Assembly (NCBI GenBank): GCA_046734335.1
Contig: JBKPRA010000064.1
Location: 1 to 64,000, forward strand
Direction of reading: 5' to 3'
Length of the DNA stretch: 64,000 nucleotides
Source of the DNA: DATBLE01 sp046734335
GTDB taxonomy: Bacteria; Actinomycetota; Thermoleophilia; Gaiellales; Gaiellaceae
How positions within the stretch are numbered: the first letter of the stretch is position 1; every line of letters starts with the position of its first letter. The notes under the pieces are model-generated. The model was given only the letters and a program-made list of their open reading frames with translations. It did not search any database and was not told the origin of the DNA. The translations under genes and the position numbers were made by a program. This document shows, piece by piece, positions 32,917 through 40,467 of this stretch.

Positions 32917-33470
32917 TACGACCCCGTCAGCTTCTCGCAGGCCGGGGCGTCGGCGAAGGCCTGGCGCAGGCCGCTCTTCTCGTCGAGCCCCCGTACCTGG
33001 CTGAAGGCGCTGCTGATCTGCGTGCCGGCCGTGGCCAGCGTGCCCGCGACGGCGGAAACCGCCTGGAGGACCTCGCTCACGCCCGAGACGTTCGCCGTCG
33101 CCTTCTGGATCGAGTCGGCGTCCTTCTGCAGCTGACTGCGCAGGTTCTCGAAGATGTCTTTGGCCTGAGTGTCGGCAACGGGTGGAGGACCGAGCGACTG
33201 GATCGAGTCGGCGAACGCCTGCGTCGAAGTCTTGGCGTCGCTGACGACCGCGTCCAGCGTCTGCTTGCTGAGCCCGCCGCTCTTCAGGGTCGTGCCCGTC
33301 GACTTGAGCGACGCCGTGTACGTGTTGGTCGCAGCGCACACGCTGTTCGCCCACTGCTGTGCCGCCTCGTCCGCGGCGGTCGTGGTCGAGCTGCCGCTGG
33401 ACCCTCCGCACCCTGCGACCGCGGCCGTCGCGGCGACGAGGAGGGAGGCGATCGGCCACCGGCGTCTCAC
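32916..33470 (-). CDS. Putative lipoprotein of unknown function
   Basis: This 184-residue protein has a signal peptide ending in the lipobox AVAGC at about residue 20, followed by a Gly/Ser/Thr linker and a helical domain that looks coiled-coil (AFADSIQSLGPPP, IFENLRSQLQKDADSIQKATA). A final Cys lies near the end. The GTG start gives the RRRW positive N-terminus expected for export. The fold resembles many actinobacterial small lipoproteins; no specific function is recognised. Confidence 0.7.
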   Translation of the reverse strand: MRRRWPIASLLVAATAAVAGCGGSSGSSTTTAADEAAQQWANSVCAATNTYTASLKSTGTTLKSGGLSKQTLDAVVSDAKTSTQAFADSIQSLGPPPVADTQAKDIFENLRSQLQKDADSIQKATANVSGVSEVLQAVSAVAGTLATAGTQISSAFSQVRGLDEKSGLRQAFADAPACEKLTGS

Positions 33471-33529
33471 GCCGACATGGTTGCATGCGAGAACCGTCCT
33501 GCGCGCCGTCCTATGATCCGCGCGGGCAG

Positions 33530-34237
33530 ATGACAGCCGATAGCCGCACGTACCCGACCCGCCGAGTGCTCCGTCGAGTCGCTGAGCGTCGCGCGAGCCG
33601 GAGCTTCGGCGTGGTGCTCGCCCTGATCGGGGTCTCGTTCGTGTTCGGGGCAACGGCGCCGGACGGCGCCTGGACGATGGGCGTCCTCGTCGTGCTCCAG
33701 GGCATCACGCTGATCGCGGCGATCTGGACGTCAGGGCTCGCTCGCACGCGCTCCTGGCTCGTCTTCGGACTGGCCATGATGGCGATCGCGATCGCTCTGG
33801 CTGTCCTCTCGTCGGCCGTTGGCGGGGCGGGCCTGAGGGGTGCGGTGGGGCTCGTCTCCGCGCTGCTCATCATCTGTGTCGTGGTCGTAATCGTCCGAAG
33901 CATCGCCCGGAGCCACGAAGTCAGCGCCGAGACCATCCTCGGCGCGATCTGCGTCTATATCAGCATCGGCATGATCTTTCTCTTCGCCTATGGGGCGGTC
34001 GCCGACATCGGCTCGGGCCCGCTCTTTGCCCAGGCCGCGGGCGACGGCACGAGAGCCCTCCGTCTCTACTTCAGCTACGTCACGCTCGCGACGCTCGGCT
34101 ACGGCGACTACACGCCGGCATCGAACGTCGGGCACATGCTCGCCGTGGTCGAGGCACTGCTCGGCCAGATCTACCTCGTCACTGTGGTCGCAGTGCTCGT
34201 CGCCCGCCTGAGGGTCCGGCCCCGGGAGTCACAGTGA
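33530..34237 (+). CDS. Potassium-channel-like membrane protein
   Basis: This 235-residue protein has about six hydrophobic segments. A two-helix ion-channel module (Ion_trans_2) lies at the C-terminus: a pore loop with the selectivity filter TLGYGDYTP near residues 187-195, followed by the inner helix HMLAVVEALLGQIYLVTVVAVLVARL. No cytoplasmic RCK domain follows. A potassium or cation channel is the likely role. Its stop overlaps the RDD gene start (GTGA), so the two are co-translated. Confidence 0.82.
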   Translation: MTADSRTYPTRRVLRRVAERRASRSFGVVLALIGVSFVFGATAPDGAWTMGVLVVLQGITLIAAIWTSGLARTRSWLVFGLAMMAIAIALAVLSSAVGGAGLRGAVGLVSALLIICVVVVIVRSIARSHEVSAETILGAICVYISIGMIFLFAYGAVADIGSGPLFAQAAGDGTRALRLYFSYVTLATLGYGDYTPASNVGHMLAVVEALLGQIYLVTVVAVLVARLRVRPRESQ

Positions 34238-35232
34238 GCGACGAGCACCGCGAGCCCGAGGGGATCACAGCCCGGCTCGGACGCATGGCCCTGGGGCCCG
34301 CGCGGGCCGCCGCCCGTTCCGGTCGCTCGGCGCTTTCCACGGAGGCCGAACGGGCAATCGACGCCGTGCTGGCCGGGCCGCTCCCGGAGACCGTTGCGCA
34401 GTCGCTCGTCGAGCATCACGTCATCGAGCGCGTCCTCGCCGAATGGCTCGAGGCGATGGCGGCTGCGCCCCAGGGCAATAGCGCCGAGCGCGCGCGGCTC
34501 GAGCAGGCGCTGGAGCAGGCGCTGGCGAGCCCCGAGCTCGAACGGCGCTTGTCGGACGCGATCTCCAGCCGGTTGACCGAGACGCTGGCCGATCGCGTGG
34601 TGCAGAGCGAGGCGTTCCGGAAGGCCCTCGCAGGGACGCTGGGGAGCCCCGAGGTGCGGGCCGCGCTCACCCGGCAGACCGCGGGCTTCGGCGCGGACCT
34701 CGCCGGGTCGCTGCGTGGGCGGGCCCGCGCGGCCGACGACGGAGCGGAGCGCAAAATCCGGCGCGCCGTCGGCCGTCGTCCTCGTGCTGGCTCCGCGTCT
34801 GCGTACGGCGGCCTCGCCGGCCGGGGGATCGCGTTCGTCATCGACGCGTTGCTCGTCCACCTCGTGTTCCTCGTGGTGGCCGCCTCGATCGCGCTGATCG
34901 AATCGCTGGTCGGGGCGTTCCATTCGGGGTGGCTGACGGGCTCGCTGCTCGGGGCCGGCTGGGCGGTGGTCGTGGTCGTCTACTTCGTGTTGTTCTGGAG
35001 CGCGACCGGACAGACGCCGGGCATGCGGCTGATGAGCCTGAGGGTGCTCACCGGCACGGGCCGCCCGCCCTCCGTGTGGCGGGCGCTCGTCCGCTTCGCG
35101 GCGCTGATCGTGGCGATCCTGCCGTTCTTCGCGGGCTTTCTTCCCGTCCTCTTCGACGACAGGCGGCGAGCACTCCAGGACTACGTCGCCGGCACGAGCG
35201 TGGTCGCCGAGCCCGGCTCGGTTGCAGCGTGA
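34234..35232 (+). CDS. RDD family membrane protein
   Basis: In this 332-residue protein, residues 1-190 are a cytoplasmic, Glu/Ala-rich helical region with repeated LEQALASPEL-type segments. Residues about 195-325 form an RDD membrane domain with three helices, the first starting at GLAGRGIAFVIDALL, and the motif WSATGQTPGMRLMSLRV near 248-264. RDD proteins are often linked to transport or stress, and some act as Na+/H+ antiporters. The coupling to a channel gene suggests an ion-related role. Confidence 0.8.
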   Translation: MSDEHREPEGITARLGRMALGPARAAARSGRSALSTEAERAIDAVLAGPLPETVAQSLVEHHVIERVLAEWLEAMAAAPQGNSAERARLEQALEQALASPELERRLSDAISSRLTETLADRVVQSEAFRKALAGTLGSPEVRAALTRQTAGFGADLAGSLRGRARAADDGAERKIRRAVGRRPRAGSASAYGGLAGRGIAFVIDALLVHLVFLVVAASIALIESLVGAFHSGWLTGSLLGAGWAVVVVVYFVLFWSATGQTPGMRLMSLRVLTGTGRPPSVWRALVRFAALIVAILPFFAGFLPVLFDDRRRALQDYVAGTSVVAEPGSVAA

Positions 35233-35335
35233 TACTCCTCGAGTGGCGGAGCCGCGGCGCCGCTACCCGTCCTACGGTTGCCTGAGGACGGGCGTCTGCC
35301 GGAACCGCGTGCTCTAAGCCCGGCCGTGAGTCGGA

Positions 35336-35341
35336 TAGGGT
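35336..35341 (+). promoter_or_regulatory. Leaderless-type -10 box TAGGGT
   Basis: TAGGGT lies 6 nt before the GTG at 35348. Confidence 0.45.
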
Positions 35342-35347
35342 CGGCGC

Positions 35348-35689
35348 GTGATCCTGATCATCGCGATCCTCTTGGCGATTTTCCTCGTGCCCTCGCCGTG
35401 GAGCATCGTCGTCCTGGTGGTCGCCTGCGTGCTCGAGGTCGGCGAGATTGCCGTGCTCCGGCGCTGGTCGAAGCGGATCGGGCGGCGGACGAAGGCGACC
35501 ACGGGAGCCGAGGCGATGGAGGGCAAGGTGGCAGAGGTCACGCAAGACTGCCGGCCCACCGGCATGGTCCGGCTCGACGGGGAGCTGTGGGAGGCCCGCT
35601 GCGAGGCCGGCGCCTCGCGAGGCGACTCGGTCGTCGTCGAGCGGCTCGACGGGCTGACGCTCGTCGTCTCGCCGACGACTGAGGCCTAG
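35348..35689 (+). CDS. NfeD-like membrane protein
   Basis: This 113-residue protein has one or two N-terminal hydrophobic segments (residues 1-36) and a C-terminal OB-fold domain with GKVAEVTQDCRPTGMVRLDGELW, read here from about residue 58. This is typical of short NfeD proteins that partner with stomatin/flotillin-like membrane proteins. No stomatin gene is adjacent. The stop codon shares a CTAG with the convergent PRC-barrel gene. Confidence 0.78.
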   Translation: MILIIAILLAIFLVPSPWSIVVLVVACVLEVGEIAVLRRWSKRIGRRTKATTGAEAMEGKVAEVTQDCRPTGMVRLDGELWEARCEAGASRGDSVVVERLDGLTLVVSPTTEA

Positions 35690-36330
35690 CGCTTCTTGCT
35701 CGGCAGCTTGCCGAACTCGGCCTTGGCGAGGCTCAGCCCGATCGCATTCGTCTCGAGGGTCGCGACCGATTCGATCGGCACCGACACCGCGCGGTGCCAC
35801 CAGAGGTGGCCCTTCTCCACGACCACGTGCGTGATTCTGCCGTTCTCCACGACCACCGCGTCGACGGCGCCGAGCTCGTGGTCGTCGGACGATGCGACGA
35901 CGCTCGAGCGACGGATCTCGACCTCGCCTTTCGGCACGCGGTCGTAGGTGACGCCGACGTTGGGGTCGATCTCGGCCGTGTAGACGCCGAGGTCGGCACC
36001 CTGGTAGCTCGGCATCATCACGACGTCCTCGACGCCCACGTCCCACTCCGAATCGGGCGCGGGGCGCTCGTCGACCGGTAGGTAGGCGTACCCCTGGATC
36101 GACTCCAGCTGCTCGAACTGCTCGGCGGTGCACGTCATGGAGAGGGAGTCGCCGGAACCGGCGCCGCCCGTCACGAGCTGCAGTGGCACGAGCCGGGCTG
36201 CCGGGTCGGGATCGCCTGCGCGGACGACGACGTGTGTGACGGATCGCTTGACCGGGTCGAGGACGACGTCCGCCAGCGTGCCGGAGAGACCGTCCGTTGT
36301 CTGCAGGTGCGCGTCAAGTCGAAGGTACAT
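35686..36330 (-). CDS. Double PRC-barrel domain protein
   Basis: This 214-residue cytoplasmic protein has an N-terminal PRC-barrel-like half (residues 1-60, GTLADVVLDPVKRSVTHVVV) and a C-terminal one (about 135-200, GAVDAVVVENGRITHVVVEKG). PRC-barrels are protein or RNA interaction folds, and double forms occur in actinobacterial stress-associated genes. ATG is 7 nt after TAGGAT. The stop shares CTAG with the NfeD gene on the other strand. Confidence 0.75.
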   Translation of the reverse strand: MYLRLDAHLQTTDGLSGTLADVVLDPVKRSVTHVVVRAGDPDPAARLVPLQLVTGGAGSGDSLSMTCTAEQFEQLESIQGYAYLPVDERPAPDSEWDVGVEDVVMMPSYQGADLGVYTAEIDPNVGVTYDRVPKGEVEIRRSSVVASSDDHELGAVDAVVVENGRITHVVVEKGHLWWHRAVSVPIESVATLETNAIGLSLAKAEFGKLPSKKR

Positions 36331-36337
36331 CGCCCTG

Positions 36338-36343
36338 ATCCTA
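36338..36343 (-). promoter_or_regulatory. Leaderless-type -10 box TAGGAT
   Basis: TAGGAT lies 7 nt before the ATG at 36330 on the minus strand. Its TAG is the stop codon of the upstream VOC gene. Confidence 0.5.
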
Positions 36344-37192
36344 GGTCACGACGAGGACAAGAGCGTTGCCCGACGGGTCGCGCACCAGGGGGCCACCGTC
36401 GCGCTCCTCGACCGCCCGGCCAACAGCCTCGATGTGCGAGACGACCTCTGCGCGGGCGCCGTCGTCCGGCAGCACGACCGTCGCGTACCGGAGGGCGGCG
36501 GTACCGGACGGGGGCGACTGGGCGCCGGCGCTCTCCCAGGTGTTCGCGCCGATGTGATGGTGGTAACCGCCCGCGGACAGAAAGGCTGCCTGGTCGCCGA
36601 GCTGCGCTGTCAGGTCGAAGCCGAGCACGTCCCGGTAGAACTCGATCGTCTCGGGGATGTTCGAGACCTTGAGGTGCACGTGACCCATCACGGTGGCCTC
36701 GGGCAGCCCATCGAAAGGCTCTGTCTCGGGGTCGTCGAGCACGCCGAGAAGGTCGTCGACGTCGAGCGGCATCGTCGTCAGCGTCGTGCCGACCTTGCCT
36801 TCCCAGATCTCGCGCGGGCGGTCCCAGTAGATCTCGATGCCGTGGCCGTCGGGATCGGAGAGATAGAGCGCCTCGCTGACGAAGTGGTCCGACAGGCCGA
36901 CCAGCGGTACCCGGTCGCGCGCAGCGTGGGCGAGCCACGCGGCCAACTCGGCACGCTTGGGGACGCGCAGAGCGAAGTGGTAGAGGCCGGTGTAGCCGGC
37001 GGCCGGCCGGGCGCCGGGCTCCTCGACCAGCACGAGCAGCTCACGGCCGTTCGCACCGAGGGACGCCCGCCCCGAACCCTCGCCCAGCACGCCGAGGCCG
37101 AGGGCACCGCGGTAGTAGTCGAGCGAGCGCGTGAGGTCGGAAACCGTGAGGTGGACAGCCCCGACGGTGGTCTGAGGCGCGATCGCGTCCAT
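36341..37192 (-). CDS. VOC family ring-cleavage dioxygenase-like protein (CatE type)
   Basis: This 283-residue protein has two vicinal-oxygen-chelate domains. Metal-ligand candidates are His in GAVHLTV near residue 14, His in YHFALRV near 74, His in GHVHLKV near 169 and the YHHHIG cluster near 210, plus acidic residues such as GIEIYWD. The layout matches Bacillus CatE-like extradiol dioxygenases and related glyoxalase-family proteins. The substrate is unknown. Start 37192 follows the family N-terminus and a TACGCT box 9 nt upstream. Confidence 0.82.
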   Translation of the reverse strand: MDAIAPQTTVGAVHLTVSDLTRSLDYYRGALGLGVLGEGSGRASLGANGRELLVLVEEPGARPAAGYTGLYHFALRVPKRAELAAWLAHAARDRVPLVGLSDHFVSEALYLSDPDGHGIEIYWDRPREIWEGKVGTTLTTMPLDVDDLLGVLDDPETEPFDGLPEATVMGHVHLKVSNIPETIEFYRDVLGFDLTAQLGDQAAFLSAGGYHHHIGANTWESAGAQSPPSGTAALRYATVVLPDDGARAEVVSHIEAVGRAVEERDGGPLVRDPSGNALVLVVT

Positions 37193-37201
37193 TGCACTGC
37201 G

Positions 37202-37207
37202 AGCGTA
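37202..37207 (-). promoter_or_regulatory. Leaderless-type -10 box TACGCT
   Basis: TACGCT lies 9 nt before the ATG of the VOC gene at 37192. Confidence 0.35.
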
Positions 37208-37208
37208 G

Positions 37209-37514
37209 CTATGGGCCGGCCGCGGCCGGTGGGAGCGCCATCGACGCGCACAGCCGTGAGCGGGGCATCGGGCGCCTGGACGAGCCACGGGTGGGCCGGT
37301 CGAGGTCGAACGTGACCAGCAGGCGCATGGTCACCGGCCTGCGGCGGCCAGCATCGGCAGCCCGCGAACCCGGCGAGCGTGGCCCCGCCGAGGATCCCGA
37401 GGATGTTCGCCTCCAGTTAGCTGTCGAGCTGAAGAACACGCCGCGCTCAGCCGGGAGGAAGCAGGCGGCCGCGACGACGAAGACCTCGAGCGGCACTGCT
37501 CCCCAGGAGCTCAC
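37209..37514 (-). pseudogene. Possible decayed membrane-protein gene
   Basis: A GTG overlaps the stop of the upstream YccF-like gene (GTGA) and opens a 101-codon frame. The first third reads like membrane protein (EVFVVAAACFLPAERG), then becomes Arg/Ser-rich. A neighbouring frame continues as ANILGILGGATLAGFAG from about 37415, which looks like another membrane helix. A frameshifted remnant fits both observations, but a chance frame in GC-rich DNA is possible. This fills the otherwise empty 300-bp stretch. Confidence 0.3.
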
Positions 37515-38038
37515 GCGGGCTGCCTCGCAGGTTGCGGTTGGGTGAGCGTCATCGTGCAGGGCACCTCGCCGAGCAACGCGGCGACGGTGTCGAACAGCGG
37601 GTACGGCAGCAGGAAGGGGCTCCAGGAGATCACGACCCAGACGGCGCCGAGCCACCACCCGACGAGCACGAACCAGACGACCCGGGCCGGGGTCGACACC
37701 GGCTTCTCGCGTCGCTCCAGCCAGCCCGGCGGCAAGTACGGGCGCGCCCGCTCGAAAAACGGCTTCTTGTCGGCCGAAGCAAGCCTCGCCTCGACCTTGT
37801 CCTTGCCGGGCGGGTCCTGCCCGAGGGTGGACGTCCAGATCCCGAAGCGGTAGATCCGTCGCGCCAGCGGCGCGCCGATAAAGGTGAGGTGCACGGCGTA
37901 GCCGCCGAGGAAGATGAACAAGGGCAGCACCGTCCCGAACGACATGAACCAGCCGTAGCCGACCCAGTGGCCACCCGAGCGGACGGCACTGCGGGCCATA
38001 GCTCTCTTCGAGGGGCGCGGCTCCGGAGGCGTGTCCAC
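37511..38038 (-). CDS. Membrane protein with YccF-like C-terminus
   Basis: This 175-residue protein has hydrophobic segments near residues 32-55 and 128-165. The second contains VVWFVLVGWWLGAVWVVISW, which resembles YccF-domain proteins, though I cannot confirm the family. Between them lies a charged loop with KDKVEARLASADKK. GTG at 38038 is preferred because TTAGCT lies 6 nt upstream; ATG at 37999 is an alternative. It is divergent from the stress island's first gene. Confidence 0.65.
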   Translation of the reverse strand: MDTPPEPRPSKRAMARSAVRSGGHWVGYGWFMSFGTVLPLFIFLGGYAVHLTFIGAPLARRIYRFGIWTSTLGQDPPGKDKVEARLASADKKPFFERARPYLPPGWLERREKPVSTPARVVWFVLVGWWLGAVWVVISWSPFLLPYPLFDTVAALLGEVPCTMTLTQPQPARQPA

Positions 38039-38108
38039 GACGAAAGCTAACCTCAGCAGCCGCCTCGGACATCGTCCTCCTGGTGGAGTAAGGTCGAGAC
38101 GGCACCGA

Positions 38109-38133
38109 GGTTTGGGTGCTGAAGCCGTGGGAA
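38109..38133 (+). promoter_or_regulatory. SigF-type promoter GGTTT-N15-GGGAA
   Basis: GGTTT at 38109-38113 and GGGAA at 38129-38133 are 15 nt apart, one base off the GGGTA consensus. A GTG start lies 11 nt further on, at 38145. Confidence 0.45.
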
Positions 38134-38144
38134 TCAGCAACGCC

Positions 38145-38453
38145 GTGGGCGACGCCTCCAACATCCTCGTCCTGCTCGTCACGAGGAGGACCTCGGGAGT
38201 GGGCCGGCGCATGGAGTCGGTTCTCGCCCGACTGCAGGTCCGCGAGCGAGAGCGAGTGCGGGTCGCACGCGTCGACGCGGACGACCGGCCTGATCTCGTC
38301 CGGCAGCTCGGCGTTCAGGAGATCCCGTCGATCGTCATGTTCCAAGGCCGCAAGCGGTTCGCTTGCCTGCGCGGCCGCGCGACGCTCGGCGACGTCGAGC
38401 GTACGCTCTCCGAGCAGGTCGATCGGCAAGAGTCACGCGCCGCCGCCGGCTGA
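38145..38453 (+). CDS. Thioredoxin-fold protein lacking the CXXC motif
   Basis: This 102-residue protein of thioredoxin size has a first strand ILVLLVT followed by RRTSGVGRRMESVLARL, where thioredoxins carry WCGPC. No cysteine pair is present there; the only Cys lies near residue 75. The second half matches thioredoxin well: VRVARVDADDRPDLVRQLGV, the cis-proline site IPSIVMF, and a final amphipathic helix. It cannot be a dithiol reductase by that site and may be a binding or sensor protein. GTG at 38127 is an alternative start but overlaps the promoter. Confidence 0.68.
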   Translation: MGDASNILVLLVTRRTSGVGRRMESVLARLQVRERERVRVARVDADDRPDLVRQLGVQEIPSIVMFQGRKRFACLRGRATLGDVERTLSEQVDRQESRAAAG

Positions 38454-38466
38454 GCGGCCGCCCGAC

Positions 38467-38491
38467 GTTTGGTCGGGCACCGGCTGTGGTA
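38467..38491 (+). promoter_or_regulatory. SigF-type promoter GTTT-N16-TGGTA
   Basis: GTTT at 38467-38470 and TGGTA at 38487-38491 precede the GTG at 38503 by 11 nt. This would drive the degenerate HATPase, sigma factor and rsbW genes, an autoregulatory loop. Confidence 0.5.
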
Positions 38492-38502
38492 TCCATCCCG
38501 CC

Positions 38503-38907
38503 GTGGACGAGCCGTCGAGCAGGAATGCGGTGTCGATCAGCCTGCCGGTCGAAGGCTTCGTCAACGTCGCCCGCCTGGTGACGGCCGGCTTCGGGTCGCA
38601 GCTGGAATTCGGCTTCGAGGCGATCGACGACCTGCAGCTGGCGATCGAGCTGGCGTTGCGCTCGGTGCCCGCCCGCGACGGCAGCGCCACCATCGCCCTG
38701 TCGAGCGACGAGAGCGGGCTCACCGTGATCGTGACCGGTTCGGAAGGAGCGCCGCTCGACCGGCGGTTCCCCGACAGCGAGGACGGCCTCGACCTGCTCA
38801 GCTGCCTCGGTCGGCTGGTCGACCACGTCGACTTCGTCGACGATGCGGCGCCGGCGGTGGTGCTGCGCAAGAACAGGCAGGCGGCCGGGGTGGTGCCTGG
38901 GAGTTGA
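38503..38907 (+). CDS. Degenerate anti-sigma-factor-like HATPase
   Basis: This 134-residue protein has the fold pattern of RsbW-type GHKL ATPases but has lost key residues. The helix that should contain E-A-x-x-N reads DLQLAIELALRSV (no catalytic Glu-Asn pair), and the DxGxG loop reads VTGSEGAPL. It probably binds a partner rather than phosphorylating one. Its stop overlaps the sigma factor start (TTGA), so the two proteins are made together, as expected for a regulator of that sigma factor. Confidence 0.65.
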   Translation: MDEPSSRNAVSISLPVEGFVNVARLVTAGFGSQLEFGFEAIDDLQLAIELALRSVPARDGSATIALSSDESGLTVIVTGSEGAPLDRRFPDSEDGLDLLSCLGRLVDHVDFVDDAAPAVVLRKNRQAAGVVPGS

Positions 38908-39662
38908 CGAGTCCGGGCTCCGTTTCGGAGACGGATCGCCGCGCGCTCCTGCGCGCCTATCGGGAAAACGGCGACGTCGCTGCCCGCGACCGCCTGATCG
39001 AAAGCTTCATCCCGGTGGTGCGCAGCATCGCCTACCGCTATGCGGGGCGCGGCGAGCAGCTCGACGACCTCGAACAGGTGGCGTCGGTCGGGCTGATCAA
39101 GGCGATCGAGCGCTTCGATCTCGACCGCGACGTCGAGCTGATGACGTACGTCTTCCCGACGGTGGTCGGGGAGCTCAAGCGCCACTTCCGCGACCGCGGC
39201 TGGTCCGTCACGGTTCCGCGGCGGCTGAAGGAGCTCCACTACCGCCTGTCGCGCCTGATCGAGGAGCTGACCGCGACGCTCGGCCGGTCGCCGACGATCG
39301 CCGAGCTCGCCCACGAGGCCGGGGTCGAGGAGGAAGAAGTGGTCGAGGCGCTCGAGGTCGGCCGGGCCTATGCCTCGCGGTCGCTCACCCGGGCCCTCGA
39401 TTCGGACGAGGGCGGGGGCGCCGAGCTGATCGACCTGATCGACGACGAGGAGCGCGGCTACGAGGCAGCCGAGAACCGCGAGCTGCTCGCGTCGGGGCTC
39501 AAAGCACTGGACGAACGTGAGCGGCGCATCGTCCAGCTTCGGTTCGTGGAAGGCTTGACCCAGTCGCAGATCGCAGTCGAGATCGGAATTTCGCAAATGC
39601 ACGTTTCCCGGTTGATCCGCCGGGCACTGGAAACGCTGAGCGAGGAGATCGAAGAGGCATGA
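38904..39662 (+). CDS. sigF: SigB/SigF-family general stress sigma factor
   Basis: This 252-residue group 3 sigma-70 factor has no region 1. Region 2 has SIAYRYAGRGEQLDDLEQVA and the -10 recognition segment LMTYVFPTVVGELKRHFRD, which has the Val-Gly-Glu-Lys-Arg-His pattern of SigB/SigF. Region 3 has PRRLKELHYRLSR. Region 4 has the helix-turn-helix GLTQSQIAVEIGISQMHVSRL. Start TTG 38904 overlaps the upstream stop and the rsbW start overlaps its own stop (ATGA). Seven matching promoters lie within 8.5 kb. Confidence 0.92.
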   Translation: MTSPGSVSETDRRALLRAYRENGDVAARDRLIESFIPVVRSIAYRYAGRGEQLDDLEQVASVGLIKAIERFDLDRDVELMTYVFPTVVGELKRHFRDRGWSVTVPRRLKELHYRLSRLIEELTATLGRSPTIAELAHEAGVEEEEVVEALEVGRAYASRSLTRALDSDEGGGAELIDLIDDEERGYEAAENRELLASGLKALDERERRIVQLRFVEGLTQSQIAVEIGISQMHVSRLIRRALETLSEEIEEA

Positions 39663-40090
39663 ACGACGTCACGAGCACGCCCGGCCGGACACTCGAGCTG
39701 ACGCTCGACGCGAGGCCCCAGAACCTGGCGCTGATCCGGCTGGCGCTCGCCGGCGTAGCTGCGAACGCAGGCGCCCCTCGCGAGGTCGTCTCGGATCTCA
39801 AGCTGGCCGTGACCGAAGCCTGTACGAACGTGATCCAGCACGCGTACGGCGGTGACGCCTCTGCCGGAGAGATCGTCGTTCGCTACACGATCGAGCGCGG
39901 GATGGTGGCGGTCGAGGTGGAGGACTCGGGCTCGGGCTTCGAGCTCGACGCGCCGACGCCGGCCGAGGACCGAAACGGCGGCGGCAACGGCCTGATGATC
40001 ATCCGCGTGCTGACGGACGAACTGAGCGTCTCGAGCGTCGGCTCGGGCACACGCCTCGCCTTTGTGAAGAGGTTCAGCCCCGAGGGCTGA
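39659..40090 (+). CDS. rsbW: Anti-sigma factor / serine kinase RsbW
   Basis: This 143-residue GHKL ATPase has an N-box TEACTNVIQHAYGG near residues 56-69 (Glu and Asn present), a G1 motif VEDSGSGF near 95-102 and a G2 motif GNGLMIIR near 113-120. By analogy with Bacillus RsbW and mycobacterial UsfX it binds the sigma factor encoded just upstream and phosphorylates an antagonist. Start ATG 39659 overlaps the sigma stop. Its 3' end overlaps the convergent rsbV-like gene by 17 bp. Confidence 0.9.
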   Translation: MNDVTSTPGRTLELTLDARPQNLALIRLALAGVAANAGAPREVVSDLKLAVTEACTNVIQHAYGGDASAGEIVVRYTIERGMVAVEVEDSGSGFELDAPTPAEDRNGGGNGLMIIRVLTDELSVSSVGSGTRLAFVKRFSPEG

Positions 40091-40457
40091 CGTCGGCGGT
40101 CGCGGCGCCGAGCTCCTGCAGGTGCTCGACCCCGGCGCCGGGCGTATCGAAGATCGCGAAGACGCGGTCGAGCAGCGTGATCTCGAAGATCTTGCGGATG
40201 TTGGGATCGTTGCAGGCGATCGCCAGCTCGCCGCCCGTGGGACGAAGGCGCTTCACTGCGCCCATGAGAACGCCGAGCGTGGTCGAGTCGATGAAGGTCG
40301 CGTTCGAAAGGTCGACCAGGACGCCTCTGGCTCCGTTGTTGACGACCTCGGTCAGCGCCTCCTTCAGCTCAGGCGCGGTGGCGAGGTCGACCTCCCCCGC
40401 GACGCTGACGGTGGACACGCCGTTTCCGAGGTCCGCAGTGGCGAGCTTGAATTCCAA
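40074..40457 (-). CDS. rsbV: Anti-anti-sigma factor (STAS), RsbV-like
   Basis: This 127-residue STAS protein has its phosphorylation loop in DLSNATFIDSTTLGVL, with the acceptor Ser near residue 57. The C-terminal helix region matches the STAS protein at 45617, which is near-identical in this part (TLLDRxFxIxDT). When unphosphorylated it would bind RsbW and free the sigma factor. The TTG start is supported by TAGGCT 7 nt upstream and by a SigF-type promoter. The gene is tail-to-tail with rsbW. Confidence 0.88.
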   Translation of the reverse strand: MEFKLATADLGNGVSTVSVAGEVDLATAPELKEALTEVVNNGARGVLVDLSNATFIDSTTLGVLMGAVKRLRPTGGELAIACNDPNIRKIFEITLLDRVFAIFDTPGAGVEHLQELGAATADVSPRG

Positions 40458-40467
40458 CCTGCTCAGC

